Positions 1-9,362 of a DNA stretch of 64,000 bases are shown in pieces (the first letter of the stretch is position 1; each line of letters opens with the position of its first letter). The DNA is from Enteroscipio rubneri (GTDB taxonomy: Bacteria > Actinomycetota > Coriobacteriia > Coriobacteriales > Eggerthellaceae): the NCBI RefSeq assembly GCF_002899715.1, contig NZ_PPEK01000005.1:62001-126000 (forward strand), read 5' to 3'. A model generated the notes under the pieces. That model was not told the origin of the DNA. It was given only the letters and a program-made list of their open reading frames with translations, and made no database searches. The position numbers were made by a program, and so were the translations under genes.

Positions 1-513
1 GGCAACACAGTCATTTCGAGTCATCGCTTCAAGGAGCACCTTCCCACGCGCGATGCCGTGGTCACCACCATCCACCACTATGGGCGCAAACTGGGCTTCA
101 AGAAGCTCTCGCCCGTCGAGGAGGACAAGTACTTCGAGAGCGAGAAGATCGCCTACCTCATGGCGCTGGGTTGCTCGGTGCTGCTGGTGGTGTCCGGCTT
201 AGTGAAGGCGCTCGCGCATGTGGTGCTCACGCTGCCCGATCCGTTCATGAACGTCATCACGTGGACTCACGATGTCGCTGCCGCGCTCATGCTTCTGTTC
301 TTCCTGGCGCACGTGTTCTTCGCAGCCGTGGTGCCCTTCTCATGGAAGACGTTCCCTTCGATGATATTCGGCTGGATGCCGCGCGAGGAGGCCGAGCGCG
401 AGCATAAGATCTGGGTGCGCCGCCTCAAGGAGTCCGGCCGCGTCATCGAGGATCCGCAGGGTGCCGAGGCGCCCGCCGTGAACACGCCCATCGAGGACGG
501 AGGTGCACAATGA
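1..513 (+). CDS. Cytochrome b subunit, formate-dehydrogenase-gamma-like, C-terminal part
   Basis: The frame is open from base 1, so the gene begins outside the window and only about 170 C-terminal residues are seen. Two hydrophobic segments are clear, one reading IAYLMALGCSVLLVVSGL and one around DVAAALMLLFFLAHVFFAA, with histidines at the membrane edges that could bind heme. After the last helix comes a basic, cytoplasmic-looking tail with EAEREHKIW, like the REEHP-W tail of FdnI/PsrC-type cytochrome b proteins. Such subunits pass electrons between the quinone pool and a peripheral Fe-S protein. The gene overlaps the next by ATGA, and the Fe-S protein and AOR downstream are its likely partners. 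An internal GTG at 58 was rejected as a start because the frame continues upstream with good coding content. Confidence 0.75.
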   Translation, partial: GNTVISSHRFKEHLPTRDAVVTTIHHYGRKLGFKKLSPVEEDKYFESEKIAYLMALGCSVLLVVSGLVKALAHVVLTLPDPFMNVITWTHDVAAALMLLFFLAHVFFAAVVPFSWKTFPSMIFGWMPREEAEREHKIWVRRLKESGRVIEDPQGAEAPAVNTPIEDGGAQ

Positions 514-1031
514 GCACTGAGGATGCAACGGTTCCGGCCGTGGACGAGACCGGCCTGGGCGAGGATGCTTTCGAGGTTCCCGAAGCCGACCGCTTGTTCG
601 CCCCGCCCACGCCCGAGGAGGCGGAGCATGCTCTGCGCGACCTCGTCTGGGGCGAGCATTTCGTGTGCACTCGCATGGCGGCGGCCCGTGGAAACTCGAC
701 GATGTACCTGTACAGTCTGCGCGAGGCGGCAGCGTTCCTTCTCGACGGCAACAGCGGCAGCGCGAGCTTGGGCTCGTCGGGGTCGTTCGCGTGGGTGGAG
801 TTCGACCGGTTCGTCGCGTGGCTGCGCGACGTTCTTGGAGACACCGCGTTCGCGAACGTGCTCGAGGAGCGCCTGGGTGGGTGCGAGACCTACAACGACA
901 AGATAGAAGTGCTGCGCCAACTGCTCGACCTGCGCATGACGCAGTATCGGCCCTACCTGCCTTCCGACGAAGGCGAGGGCGCGGGCGACGAAGGTGCGGA
1001 CGAGGACGAAAACGAGGAGGAGCAAGCATGA
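510..1031 (+). CDS. Hypothetical protein of the AOR operon (173 aa)
   Basis: I do not recognise this protein. It is soluble, has no signal peptide, and begins and ends with acidic low-complexity stretches; the tail is nearly all D, E, G and A. The middle, about residues 30-150, looks helical, with the run RMAAARGNSTMYLYSLREAA. It overlaps the cytochrome gene upstream and the ferredoxin gene downstream by ATGA at both ends, so it is translated with them. Its place between a membrane cytochrome and a Tat-targeted Fe-S subunit is where redox chaperones of the TorD/NarJ type often lie, and size and helical content would fit. No TorD motif is visible, so a chaperone role is only inferred. Confidence 0.7.
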   Translation: MSTEDATVPAVDETGLGEDAFEVPEADRLFAPPTPEEAEHALRDLVWGEHFVCTRMAAARGNSTMYLYSLREAAAFLLDGNSGSASLGSSGSFAWVEFDRFVAWLRDVLGDTAFANVLEERLGGCETYNDKIEVLRQLLDLRMTQYRPYLPSDEGEGAGDEGADEDENEEEQA

Positions 1032-1816
1032 CGAACACCGAACAGAGCGCGACCGAGGGCATGCCGCAGCCGCCCTCTCCCCAGATCGAGCCGAGCGGTC
1101 TTTCCCGCCGCCAGTTCCTCGTCGGACTGGGCGGTTTGGGCATCGGCGCCGTCATCGGCGGCAGCATCGTGGGCCTGCTGCTGCCCGACGGCGTGTACGC
1201 CATCGAGGCGTCCGATGGCTACCTGCTTGTCGACACGAAAAAATGCGCCGGCTGCCAAAGCTGCATGCTGGCCTGCTCGCTCGTGCACAGCGGCAAGGAG
1301 AACCTATCGCTGTCGCGCATCCAGGTGAGCAAGAACGTTCTGAAGGGCTTCGGCGAGGACATCTTCCAGTACCAATGCCGTCAGTGTCCCGAGCCGTCGT
1401 GTGTAAACGCCTGCCCGACGGGCGCCATGCACGTCGATCCCGATACGAACGTCCGCACCGTGAACGAGGGCAAGTGCATCGGATGCGAGCGCTGTGTGGA
1501 GGCGTGTCCGTTCACCCCTTCGCGCGTTCAGTGGAACTTCGAGGAGCGGCACGCACAGAAGTGCGACCTGTGCAAGAACACGCCGTTCTGGAACCACGAG
1601 GGCGGCCCGAAGGGCGAGCAGGCGTGTGTGAAGGTGTGCCCCATGGACGCCATCAAGTTCACCAATGATATTCCCGTGCAAACCGACCAGGGCTATGACG
1701 TGAACCTACGCACCGTTCACTATGCGAGGATGGCGTTCCCCGTCGACGACGAGGCGAAGATTCCCGCCCAAGTGTACATCGACTCGATCACGCCGAGTCC
1801 GCAACCTCAGGCCTAA
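1028..1816 (+). CDS. Tat-signal polyferredoxin, electron-transfer subunit of AOR module
   Basis: This 262-aa protein has a twin-arginine signal with SRRQFLVG at residues 26-33 followed by a hydrophobic glycine-rich stretch, so it should be exported or membrane-tethered on the outer face. The mature part carries four cysteine groups of the DmsB/HybA type, for example CAGCQSCMLAC near residue 73, CRQCPEPSCVNACP, CIGCERCVEACP and CDLC followed by CVKVCP. That is enough for four [4Fe-4S] clusters. It probably conducts electrons between the cytochrome b encoded just upstream and the AOR encoded 18 bases downstream. The ATG at 1028 overlaps the previous stop and gives a complete Tat signal, so longer upstream extensions of the frame were rejected. 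Confidence 0.88.
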   Translation: MTNTEQSATEGMPQPPSPQIEPSGLSRRQFLVGLGGLGIGAVIGGSIVGLLLPDGVYAIEASDGYLLVDTKKCAGCQSCMLACSLVHSGKENLSLSRIQVSKNVLKGFGEDIFQYQCRQCPEPSCVNACPTGAMHVDPDTNVRTVNEGKCIGCERCVEACPFTPSRVQWNFEERHAQKCDLCKNTPFWNHEGGPKGEQACVKVCPMDAIKFTNDIPVQTDQGYDVNLRTVHYARMAFPVDDEAKIPAQVYIDSITPSPQPQA

Positions 1817-1834
1817 CGGGAAGGAAGGACCACG

Positions 1835-3904
1835 ATGTCTGATACGAAATACGGTTACGCGGGGGGCATCCTCGTCATCAACCTCGCCGACGAGAGTTAC
1901 GAGATCGTCGACAGCGCCCCCTACGTCGACGAGTGGATAGGCGGGCACGGCCTGTGCTCGAAGCTGTTCTGGGACTATTGCGAGGACAAGAGCGTGCAGG
2001 CCTACGACCCGAAGAACGTCATCGTCTTCTCGTGCAACCCCTTCTCCGGCACGCTCGTCCCGGCGTCCTCGGCCCGCATCGAAATGACGGGGCTCGGGCC
2101 CTTCGCGTATCCTGAATGGTACACGCGATCGAGCATTGGCGGGCGCATCGCAGGCTCGATGAAGGCCGCCGGCTTCGACGCGTGCGTCGTCCTCGGCAAA
2201 GCCGAGCGGCGCGTATGGGTGAGCGTGGTGAACGACGAGGTGACCTTCCACGATGCCGAAGGGCTCTGGGGCAAGGGCACATGGGAAACCCAGGAGCTGA
2301 TCTGGAGCGAGGTGACGCACCAGACTCCCGACGGCGGCTGGTTCGAGTTCACCCGCAGCCGCGACGGCGGCCGCTCGACGGATAGGCCCTCGGTTCTGGC
2401 CATCGGGCCGGCTGGCGAGAATCTCGTGCGCACGGCCACCATCACGCACGACGCCGGCCACGTGGCCGGCCAAAGCGGCTTCGGTGCTGTGTGGGGCGCG
2501 AAGAACCTGAAGGCGATCAGCTTCCTCGGATCGAAGAGCTTCGAGGTGGCCGATCCTGCGACCCTCATCGACCTGCGCATCGAACTGCAGCGCGATTATG
2601 GCTACCATGTGGACAACCCCACTGCCGAGCTGGCGAGCCTGTCGTTCGGCGCCATGGGCGAGATCATCCGTCAGCCCGGTTTCAGCACGTTCAACCTGAC
2701 CCTCAAGGACACCACGGGCCGTCCCGAAGGATGCCTCGGCTGCTTCCGCAACTGCCGCATCAACGTAGCGGGCCGCGTCGGCAATGAAGCCACGTGCAAC
2801 TCCAGCCTGTACTACACTGCGAGCGGTAAGACGGAGGATCAGCTGTACGTGAACACGATCCTGAACGACCTGGGCATCGACGCATTCGAGGTCGATTTCC
2901 TCCCGTATCTGCGCAACCTCAACAAGATGGGCGTTTTGGGCGAGGGTATGGAAATAGACACCGATCTACCCTTCGACCGGTTCGATAACGTGGTCTTTCC
3001 CGATACGCTGATCAAGCGCATCGCGTACCGCGAAGAGATCGGCGACGATCTGGCCGAAGGCTTGGCGCGCGCGGCCATGAAGTGGGGACGCTGGGAGGAG
3101 GATACCGCTACGGGGCTGCTCGAGCGCCCGTACTGGGGCTACTGCATGCACTACGACCCGCGCGTCGAGGCGGAGTGGGGCTACGCCACCATCCTGAACG
3201 AGCGCGACATCAACGAGCATGGCCTCAACTGGATCATCCATTGGACGCCCATGCTGTGGAAGGGCCTGGGAGGCGACTGGCTCTCCGCCGAGGATTTCGT
3301 GTCCGAGATCACGGGACTCGTGGGGCTTTCGGATCCGAAGTGCCTCGATTTCAGCGAGGAGGGCATGTACTCCGACCTCATGGTGGAGACTACCGAATGG
3401 TACCGCTACCACGGACGTTTCTGGATCCAGAGCATGGGCATGTGCGATTGGGCCTGGCCGAACCTCGTGAACTTCGTGAACTTCAGCCCGGACGATTACG
3501 GCGGCGCATCCCCGCGCTTCGAGCTGGGATTCTTCAAGGCGGTCACCGGGCGAGAGCTGACATACGAGGAGAGCTTGGACTACGGCCGCAAGTTTCTCCT
3601 CCTCGACCGCGCCATCTGGATCGAGCAGGGTCGCGAGCGGGAGGACGAGCAGTTCGCGAAGTACATCTACGATGTGCCCACGAGCACGCCGTACTTCATG
3701 CCCGCCGTCGAGAACGGCGAGTGGGTGTACAGCACGAACATGGGCCGCACGCTCGACCGCGACAAGTTCGAAGAGGTGAAGACGAAGCTCTACGCCCATG
3801 ACGGCCTGAACGAGAAAGGCTATCCGAAGAAGTCAGAGCTTGCGAAATATGGGCTCGACGACGTGGCGCAGCGCCTGCAAGAGCTCGGCAAGCTCGGAGA
3901 ATAG
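1835..3904 (+). CDS. Aldehyde:ferredoxin oxidoreductase family tungsten/molybdenum enzyme
   Basis: The 689-aa protein has AOR-family hallmarks: a start with GYAGGILVINL, the pterin-site segment near residues 190-228 (GPAGENLVRTAT, then GFGAVWGAKNLKAI), and a CLGCFRNC cluster motif at C300, C303 and C307, with the fourth ligand further on. AOR enzymes bind a bis-pterin W or Mo cofactor and one [4Fe-4S] cluster, and oxidise aldehydes (or reduce acids) with ferredoxin-type partners. Length is slightly above the usual 600-660. It has no signal peptide, although its likely ferredoxin partner does, so it either stays inside or is co-exported with that partner. Start ATG 1835 follows an AAGGAAGGA ribosome site. 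The substrate cannot be told from sequence. Confidence 0.9.
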   Translation: MSDTKYGYAGGILVINLADESYEIVDSAPYVDEWIGGHGLCSKLFWDYCEDKSVQAYDPKNVIVFSCNPFSGTLVPASSARIEMTGLGPFAYPEWYTRSSIGGRIAGSMKAAGFDACVVLGKAERRVWVSVVNDEVTFHDAEGLWGKGTWETQELIWSEVTHQTPDGGWFEFTRSRDGGRSTDRPSVLAIGPAGENLVRTATITHDAGHVAGQSGFGAVWGAKNLKAISFLGSKSFEVADPATLIDLRIELQRDYGYHVDNPTAELASLSFGAMGEIIRQPGFSTFNLTLKDTTGRPEGCLGCFRNCRINVAGRVGNEATCNSSLYYTASGKTEDQLYVNTILNDLGIDAFEVDFLPYLRNLNKMGVLGEGMEIDTDLPFDRFDNVVFPDTLIKRIAYREEIGDDLAEGLARAAMKWGRWEEDTATGLLERPYWGYCMHYDPRVEAEWGYATILNERDINEHGLNWIIHWTPMLWKGLGGDWLSAEDFVSEITGLVGLSDPKCLDFSEEGMYSDLMVETTEWYRYHGRFWIQSMGMCDWAWPNLVNFVNFSPDDYGGASPRFELGFFKAVTGRELTYEESLDYGRKFLLLDRAIWIEQGREREDEQFAKYIYDVPTSTPYFMPAVENGEWVYSTNMGRTLDRDKFEEVKTKLYAHDGLNEKGYPKKSELAKYGLDDVAQRLQELGKLGE

Positions 3905-3912
3905 GGGAGAGG

Positions 3913-5271
3913 ATGGGACTTCCCACCAACCACAATACTTTCCCCGAGAGGAGCTCGGCGCCGCGCCCGGCGGCGAGCTCCGCCTCGGGGGGCGCGGGCT
4001 CGCTCGACGTGGCGGCCGTGCGCGCGCAGTTTCCGCTCGTGGCGGCGGGGCAGCAGCTCAAGCGGCCGCTCGCGTATTTGGACAACGCCGCCACTACGCA
4101 CAAGCCCGAATGCGTTCTGTCGTCGCAGGAGTACTTCTACCGGTGTGCGAACGCGAACGCCTCGCGTGGCGTATACTCGCTGGCGAAGACGTCGACGAAG
4201 CTCTACGAGAAGGCGCGGCGCATGGCGGCCGCCTTCATCGGCGCGGCCGACGACGAGATCATATTTACGTCGGGAGCGACAGCGGGGCTCAACCTCGTGG
4301 CCTTCTCGTACGGCGCGAACCGCCTGGCGCCGGGCGACGAGGTGGCCATCACCATGGCCGAGCACCACAGCAACCTCCTGCCCTGGCAGGCCGTGGCGAA
4401 GCTCACGGGAGCGAAGCTCGTGTACCTGCTGCCCGACGAGGAGGGCCGCATCTCGGACGAGGAGATTGCGGAAAAGGTGGGCCCGCGGACGAGGATCGCG
4501 GCCGTGGCCCACGTGTCGAACGTGCTGGGAAGCGTGCAGCCTGTGCGGCGCATCGCCGACGCCGTGCATGCGGTGGGCGGCGTGCTGGTGGCGGATTGTG
4601 CGCAGAGCGTGGCGCATCTGCCGGTCGACGTCTCCGCGCTCGGGGCCGACTTCCTGGCGTTTTCTGCGCATAAGATGTTCGGGCCTCTGGGTACGGGAGT
4701 GCTGTACGGCCGTCGCGAGCTCCTTGAGGGCATGGAGCCCTTGCTGCGAGGAGGCGGCATGATCGAGAGCGTGTTCGAGCAGGATGCCGCGTTCGCGCTC
4801 GCTCCCGCGCGATTCGAGGCCGGCACGCCGAACATCGCTGGAGCCGTGGGCCTGGCCGAGGCCATGCGGTTCATGCTGGAGCTAGGCTACGATGCGGTGC
4901 GCGACCATGAGCGGCATCTGCTCGAGCGCCTGCTCTCGGGCCTCGCGGCCGTTCCGGGTGTGCGCGTGCATGGCGCGACGCGGGCGGACGGAACGTTCGA
5001 GGACGACGAGCCTCTGCGTTGCGGCGTCGTTTCGTTCAACGTCAGCGGCGTGGACGCGAACGACGTGGCCGCTGCGCTCGCGCGCGACAACGTCGCCGTC
5101 CGTGCGGGGGCGCACTGCGCCGAGCCCCTCGTGCGCTTCCTCGGCGAGCGGGCCACCTGTCGCGCGAGCCTGGCGCTGTACAACACCGACGAGGACGTTG
5201 ACCGCTTTCTTGAGTCGGTGGAGGGTGCCAAGGCTGCCGTCGCCATCATGATCATGGCCAGCATGCACTGA
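3913..5271 (+). CDS. sufS: Cysteine desulfurase, SufS/CsdA class
   Basis: This PLP enzyme removes sulfur from cysteine as a persulfide. The 452-aa sequence has the group II signature YLDNAATTHKPE, the histidine-rich MAEHHSNLLPW, the PLP lysine in SAHKMFGPLGTG and the persulfide cysteine in GAHCAEPLVRFLG. The first 30 or so residues are a Ser/Ala-rich extension not usual for SufS, and the C-terminus ends in AVAIMIMASMH. It lies 8 bases after the AOR stop with its own GGGGAGAGG ribosome site. No sufBCD or sufU is nearby, so it may serve the Fe-S and possibly pterin-cofactor sulfur needs of this redox operon rather than general cluster assembly. A terminator at 5297-5335 ends the unit. Confidence 0.9.
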   Translation: MGLPTNHNTFPERSSAPRPAASSASGGAGSLDVAAVRAQFPLVAAGQQLKRPLAYLDNAATTHKPECVLSSQEYFYRCANANASRGVYSLAKTSTKLYEKARRMAAAFIGAADDEIIFTSGATAGLNLVAFSYGANRLAPGDEVAITMAEHHSNLLPWQAVAKLTGAKLVYLLPDEEGRISDEEIAEKVGPRTRIAAVAHVSNVLGSVQPVRRIADAVHAVGGVLVADCAQSVAHLPVDVSALGADFLAFSAHKMFGPLGTGVLYGRRELLEGMEPLLRGGGMIESVFEQDAAFALAPARFEAGTPNIAGAVGLAEAMRFMLELGYDAVRDHERHLLERLLSGLAAVPGVRVHGATRADGTFEDDEPLRCGVVSFNVSGVDANDVAAALARDNVAVRAGAHCAEPLVRFLGERATCRASLALYNTDEDVDRFLESVEGAKAAVAIMIMASMH

Positions 5272-5296
5272 CCTTCTCGCTCGCATCTTCTCAGGG

Positions 5297-5335
5297 ACGC
5301 CGCCTGAGTCCGATCGTGGGCCGACGGCGTTTTTT
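5297..5335 (+). terminator. Rho-independent terminator after sufS-like gene
   Basis: ACGCCG (5297-5302) pairs with CGGCGT (5325-5330) and is followed by a T-run to 5335. It closes the AOR operon. Confidence 0.75.
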
Positions 5336-5394
5336 CTCATCGACCGCGGCCATGTGGATTTGCTGCGGGAATCCTTCGATCGTCGAAGTTTTGC

Positions 5395-5422
5395 TTGCGG
5401 CTGCTCGAACGAGAGGTATACT
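5395..5422 (+). promoter_or_regulatory. Candidate promoter of the ilv operon leader
   Basis: A good -10 (TATACT, 5417-5422) lies 16 bases after a weak -35 (TTGCGG, 5395-5400). Transcription would start near 5429, about 20 bases before the T-box-like leader. Confidence 0.45.
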
Positions 5423-5450
5423 GGCGTCCAACAACCTCATAGATCGAAAT

Positions 5451-5635
5451 GCGATGACGAGGACCAGTAGGGACGAATCCATCTTCCAGAGAGCCGGCGG
5501 AAAGCTGCGAGCCGGCGGTGGACGGTCCGAAAGCCCCCTCCGAGCAGTTCGGCATGAACGTTTCGCGCGCGGATGGACGATCTCCGGTCCGGTGCGCGGG
5601 GCAAGTAGGGCTGAACCGGCGACAACCGTTACTTG
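5451..5635 (+). promoter_or_regulatory. T-box-like tRNA-sensing leader upstream of ilvD
   Basis: The segment has the order of landmarks of a T-box. GAGG at 5459 pairs with CCTC at 5537 at the stem I base. A loop-E AGTA lies at 5466-5469, and an AGAGA motif at 5488-5492 is followed by GCCGGC (5493-5498) pairing with GCCGGC (5511-5516). TCCATC (5478-5483) can pair with GGTGGA (5517-5522), and the conserved GAA is at 5529-5531. Further on, CAAGTA (5602-5607) pairs with TACTTG (5630-5635) around a GGGCTGAACCGG core resembling the antiterminator bulge. T-boxes sense uncharged tRNA and control amino-acid genes, which fits ilvD-ilvB-ilvN-ilvC. The triplet after GAA reads AGC rather than an Ile, Val or Leu codon, and the usual TGGN is CTGA, so some key positions deviate. 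Confidence 0.7.
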
Positions 5636-5688
5636 TCTAAGCGTGCGCTGCGGCTAGACCGTCGTGCATCCTTTCTCGCAACCGTGGT

Positions 5689-5724
5689 CCTGGTGCAGCT
5701 CGTTGCTTGCAGCAGGATTTTTTT
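5689..5724 (+). terminator. Leader terminator before ilvD
   Basis: CCTG-g-TGCA (5689-5697) pairs with TGCA-g-CAGG (5708-5716), followed by seven Ts (5718-5724). It lies 45 bases before the ilvD start and is the likely off-switch of the T-box-like leader. Confidence 0.75.
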
Positions 5725-5769
5725 ATGGGCGGAACCCGGAACCGGGCATCCAGAGAGAAGGGATCGGAC

Positions 5770-7452
5770 ATGCAGCTACGCAGCGATGCCGTACGATGCG
5801 GCACGGCGCGCGCCCCTCACCGCAGCCTGCTCAAGGCCGACGGGATCACCGACGAGGAGCTGGAGCGGCCGCTCGTCGCCGTCTTCAACTCCCGAAACGA
5901 CATCATCCCGGGGCACAACAACCTCGACAAGATCGCCGAGGCCGTGAAGGCCGGCATCTACATGGCCGGCGGCGTGCCGTTCGAGATATCAACCATCGGC
6001 GTGTGCGACGGCATCGCCATGAACCACGACGGCATGCACTACTCCCTCGTGTCGCGCGAGGCCATCGCCGACTCGCTGGAGTGCGCGGTGCAGGGTCACG
6101 CCTTCGACGCGCTCGTGTGCATCCCAAACTGCGACAAGATCGTGCCGGGCATGCTGCTGGGCGCGCTGCGCGTGAACATTCCCACGGTGTTCGTGTCGGG
6201 CGGCCCGATGCTGGCTGGCACCCATCCGGGCGGCTGCGGCCCCTCCACCGACCTCAACACACTGTTCGACGGGGCGGCCCAGGTCACGAACGGCACGATG
6301 ACCGAGGACGAGCTCAAGTTCTACGAGGACACGGCGTGCCCCACCTGCGGCAGCTGCTCAGGCATGTTCACGGCGAACTCCATGAACTGCCTCACCGAGG
6401 CGCTCGGCATCGCGCTTCCCGGCAACGGCACCATCCCCGCGGTGTACTCCGAGCGCATCCGCTTGGCGAAGCACGCGGGCATGAAGGTGATGGAGCTCTT
6501 GGAGCAGGGGGTCTGCGCGCGCGACATCGTGAACGAGGCCGCCATCCGCAACGCCATGGAGTGCGACATGGCCTTCGGCGGCTCCACGAACACGGTGCTG
6601 CACCTCACGGCCATCGCCCGCGAGGCGGGCCATCCCATCACGATGGACGACTGGGACGCGGCGAGCGCGCGCACGCCGCACCTCGTGAAGCTCGCGCCCT
6701 CGGGGCCGCGCCCGCTCACCGACCTGTACGAGGTGGGAGGCGTGCCCGTGGTCATGGCGGAACTCGACCGCTTAGGGCTCATCGACCGCAGCGCGCTCAC
6801 CTGCATGGGCCCGATGGGGGACTACCTCGACTACATGGCCGAGCACTGCGCCGGCGCGGACGGCGAGGTGGTGCGCGCACACGACAACCCCTTCTCCCCA
6901 GTGGGCGCGCTCAAGGTGCTGCACGGCAACATCGCTCCCGATGGCGCCATCGTGAAGAAGTCGGCCGTCGATCCCTCGATGATGACGCATACCGGCCCCG
7001 CGCGCTGCTTCGACAGCGAGGAGGAGGCCTGCGCCGCCATCAACGCCGGGAAGATCGTGGCGGGCGACGTGGTGGTCATCCGCTACGAGGGGCCGAAGGG
7101 CGGCCCGGGCATGCGCGAGATGCTGACGCCCACCTCGTCCATCGTGGGGATGGGCCTGTCCACGAGCGTGGCGCTCATCACCGACGGGCGCTTTTCGGGC
7201 GCGACGAAGGGCCCGGCCGTGGGACACGTGAGCCCCGAAGCGGCCGCGGGCGGCCCCATCGCGCTCATCGAGGAGGGCGACCAGGTGACGGTGGACATCG
7301 AGGGCGGCGCGCTCACGCTGCGCGTGGACGATGCCGAGCTCGAACGCCGCCGCGCGGTCTGGACGCCGCCGGCGCCGAAGCACGACCATGGCGTGCTCGC
7401 GAAGTACGCGAGACTGGTCTCATCAGCGGACAAGGGGGCGTATGTGTCATGA
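5770..7452 (+). CDS. ilvD: Dihydroxyacid dehydratase
   Basis: This enzyme dehydrates 2,3-dihydroxy acids to 2-keto acids, the third step of isoleucine and valine synthesis. The 560-aa protein has the family motifs [13 protein letters not shown], the double cysteine segment [18 protein letters not shown], and [11 protein letters not shown], consistent with an Fe-S dehydratase of normal length. The start at 5770 has a GAGAAGGGA ribosome site 7 bases before it. An ATG at 5707 is in frame but lies inside the leader terminator and lacks a ribosome site, so it was rejected. The stop overlaps the ilvB start by ATGA, making this the first gene of a coupled ilvDBN set controlled by the leader upstream. 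Confidence 0.96.
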   Translation: MQLRSDAVRCGTARAPHRSLLKADGITDEELERPLVAVFNSRNDIIPGHNNLDKIAEAVKAGIYMAGGVPFEISTIGVCDGIAMNHDGMHYSLVSREAIADSLECAVQGHAFDALVCIPNCDKIVPGMLLGALRVNIPTVFVSGGPMLAGTHPGGCGPSTDLNTLFDGAAQVTNGTMTEDELKFYEDTACPTCGSCSGMFTANSMNCLTEALGIALPGNGTIPAVYSERIRLAKHAGMKVMELLEQGVCARDIVNEAAIRNAMECDMAFGGSTNTVLHLTAIAREAGHPITMDDWDAASARTPHLVKLAPSGPRPLTDLYEVGGVPVVMAELDRLGLIDRSALTCMGPMGDYLDYMAEHCAGADGEVVRAHDNPFSPVGALKVLHGNIAPDGAIVKKSAVDPSMMTHTGPARCFDSEEEACAAINAGKIVAGDVVVIRYEGPKGGPGMREMLTPTSSIVGMGLSTSVALITDGRFSGATKGPAVGHVSPEAAAGGPIALIEEGDQVTVDIEGGALTLRVDDAELERRRAVWTPPAPKHDHGVLAKYARLVSSADKGAYVS

Positions 7453-9362
7453 CGAATACACGCAAGCAATCGGAGGGCGCCGAGACCGCCGCGTCTGAGG
7501 GCCGCGAGCAGCCGGCCGCGCGGCCTGGCGCGACGGCGGCGGCCAAGGGCGCGCCGCGAGGGCTTGGCAGCAAGAATCCCAAACAGGGCATGACGATGAC
7601 GGGAGCTCAGGCGGTCGTCGCCTCGCTCGAGGCCGAGGGTGTCGACCTCGTATTTGGCTACCCGGGCGGGCAGGCCATCAAGATCTACGACGCGCTGTAC
7701 GACTCCGACCGGATCAGGCACGTACTGTCGCGCCACGAGCAGGGCGCCGTGCACGAGGCCGACGGCTATGCGCGCGCCACGGGCAACGTGGGCGTGGCCA
7801 TCGTCACGAGCGGCCCGGGCGCCACGAACACGGTGACGGGCATCGCGACGGCCTATATGGACAGCGTGCCGCTCGTGGTGATCACGGGCCAGGTGCCGCG
7901 CGGCGTCATCGGCACTGACTCGTTCCAGGAATCCGACATCGTGGGCATCACCATGCCGGTGGTGAAGCACAGCTACCTGCTGCAATCCACCGACGAGCTG
8001 ACGGCTACGTTCCGGGAGGCGTTCCATATCGCCAAGACCGGGCGTCCCGGCCCCGTGCTCATCGACGTGCCGAGCGACCTCGCCAGTGAGGAGCTGGTGT
8101 TCGAGTATCCCGACGAGGTGAGCCTGCCCTCATACAAGCCCACCTACCGCGGCAACGCCAAGCAGGTCAGGCAGGCGGTCGCTCGCATCCGCCGCGCCGA
8201 GCGGCCCGTTCTCTACGTGGGCGGCGGCGTGGTGTCCTCCGGCGCCTCGGAAGAACTCAGGGCGCTTGCCGAACTTATGCGCATCCCGGTGGTCACCACG
8301 CTTATGGGCAAAGGCGCGTTCCCTGCGTCGCATGAGCTGAACCTCGGACCTGTGGGCATGCATGGTTCGAAGTACGCGAACCTCGCCATGACGGAAAGCG
8401 ATCTCATCATCGCGGCAGGTGCTCGTTTCTCCGATCGTGTGACAGGGCGACTCGACGAGTTCGCGCCGCATGCCGAGGTCATCCATATCGATATCGACCC
8501 GGCCGAGATCGGCAAAGTGCGCGAGGCGCAGATCCCTATCGTGGGCGACCTCAAAGGCGTTCTCGCGAACGTCGTTGCCCAGCTCGTGAAAGAGAACGCC
8601 CAACCTCGAACGGCCGAGTGGCTCGCGCAGATCGCCGAATGGCGCTTTCGCCACCCGTTCTACCATCCGAACGTCGGCGACGCTCCGGATGAGATCGTGC
8701 CCGAGGTGGTGATGGAGAAGCTCTCCGCTGCGCTCGATCCTGAGCAGAGCATCGTCGTGACCGAGGTGGGACAGCACCAGATGTGGGCCGCCCAGCACAT
8801 CGCGCGCGAATGCCCGCGCTCGTTCATCTCGTCGGGCGGCCTGGGCACGATGGGCTTCGGCTTCCCGGCGTCCATCGGAGCCGCCATCGGGTGTCCCGAC
8901 AAGACGGTGGTGTGCGTGGCTGGCGACGGGTCGTTCCAGATGAACAGCCAGGAAATGGCCACGGCGGGCATTCACGGCGTGCCGGTGAAGGTGCTCGTCA
9001 TGGACAACCGCTGCCTGGGGATGGTGCACCAGTGGCAGCACCTGTTCTACGGCGAGCGCTACTCGTCGACGCTGCTCGACGCCAACCCCGACTTCGTGAA
9101 GCTGGCCGACGCGTACGGTTGGCAGGCCGCGCGTGTCGAGGGCCCCGACGAGCTGGACGCCGCCTTGGCAGCGATGCTGGCGGCCAAGGGGCCGTACCTG
9201 CTGGACGTGGCCATCTCGCGCGACCAGAACGTATTCCCCATGGTGGCGCCCGGCCGTGCGCTCGATGACGTTATTGGAGCCATTGATGCGGCAGTGGGGG
9301 CCGTGCGCACGGACGTGCCCGAGGCGGACGGCGCTGCGGGCGGGAAAGGGGGCACCCGATGA
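7449..9362 (+). CDS. ilvB: Acetolactate synthase large (catalytic) subunit
   Basis: This ThDP-dependent enzyme joins pyruvate with pyruvate or 2-ketobutyrate at the first common step of branched-chain synthesis. The 637-aa sequence shows [17 protein letters not shown], the ThDP glutamate in [16 protein letters not shown], the FAD/ThDP core [19 protein letters not shown], and the cofactor motif [15 protein letters not shown] followed by NRCLGMV. The first 45 residues are a low-complexity A/E/K/G-rich extension absent from most homologues; a later ATG at 7590 ([10 protein letters not shown]) would give the usual length. The ATG at 7449 is preferred because it overlaps the ilvD stop. It overlaps ilvN by ATGA downstream. 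Confidence 0.95.
   Translation: MTNTRKQSEGAETAASEGREQPAARPGATAAAKGAPRGLGSKNPKQGMTMTGAQAVVASLEAEGVDLVFGYPGGQAIKIYDALYDSDRIRHVLSRHEQGAVHEADGYARATGNVGVAIVTSGPGATNTVTGIATAYMDSVPLVVITGQVPRGVIGTDSFQESDIVGITMPVVKHSYLLQSTDELTATFREAFHIAKTGRPGPVLIDVPSDLASEELVFEYPDEVSLPSYKPTYRGNAKQVRQAVARIRRAERPVLYVGGGVVSSGASEELRALAELMRIPVVTTLMGKGAFPASHELNLGPVGMHGSKYANLAMTESDLIIAAGARFSDRVTGRLDEFAPHAEVIHIDIDPAEIGKVREAQIPIVGDLKGVLANVVAQLVKENAQPRTAEWLAQIAEWRFRHPFYHPNVGDAPDEIVPEVVMEKLSAALDPEQSIVVTEVGQHQMWAAQHIARECPRSFISSGGLGTMGFGFPASIGAAIGCPDKTVVCVAGDGSFQMNSQEMATAGIHGVPVKVLVMDNRCLGMVHQWQHLFYGERYSSTLLDANPDFVKLADAYGWQAARVEGPDELDAALAAMLAAKGPYLLDVAISRDQNVFPMVAPGRALDDVIGAIDAAVGAVRTDVPEADGAAGGKGGTR

Noticed and set aside
1706-2608. 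Long minus-strand open frame antisense to the AOR gene
   Set aside because: It is the shadow of the high-GC AOR reading frame; its translation is low-complexity and Arg/His/Ala-rich.
5707-5769. Earlier ATG start for ilvD
   Set aside because: It lies inside the leader terminator and has no ribosome site; ATG 5770 has one.
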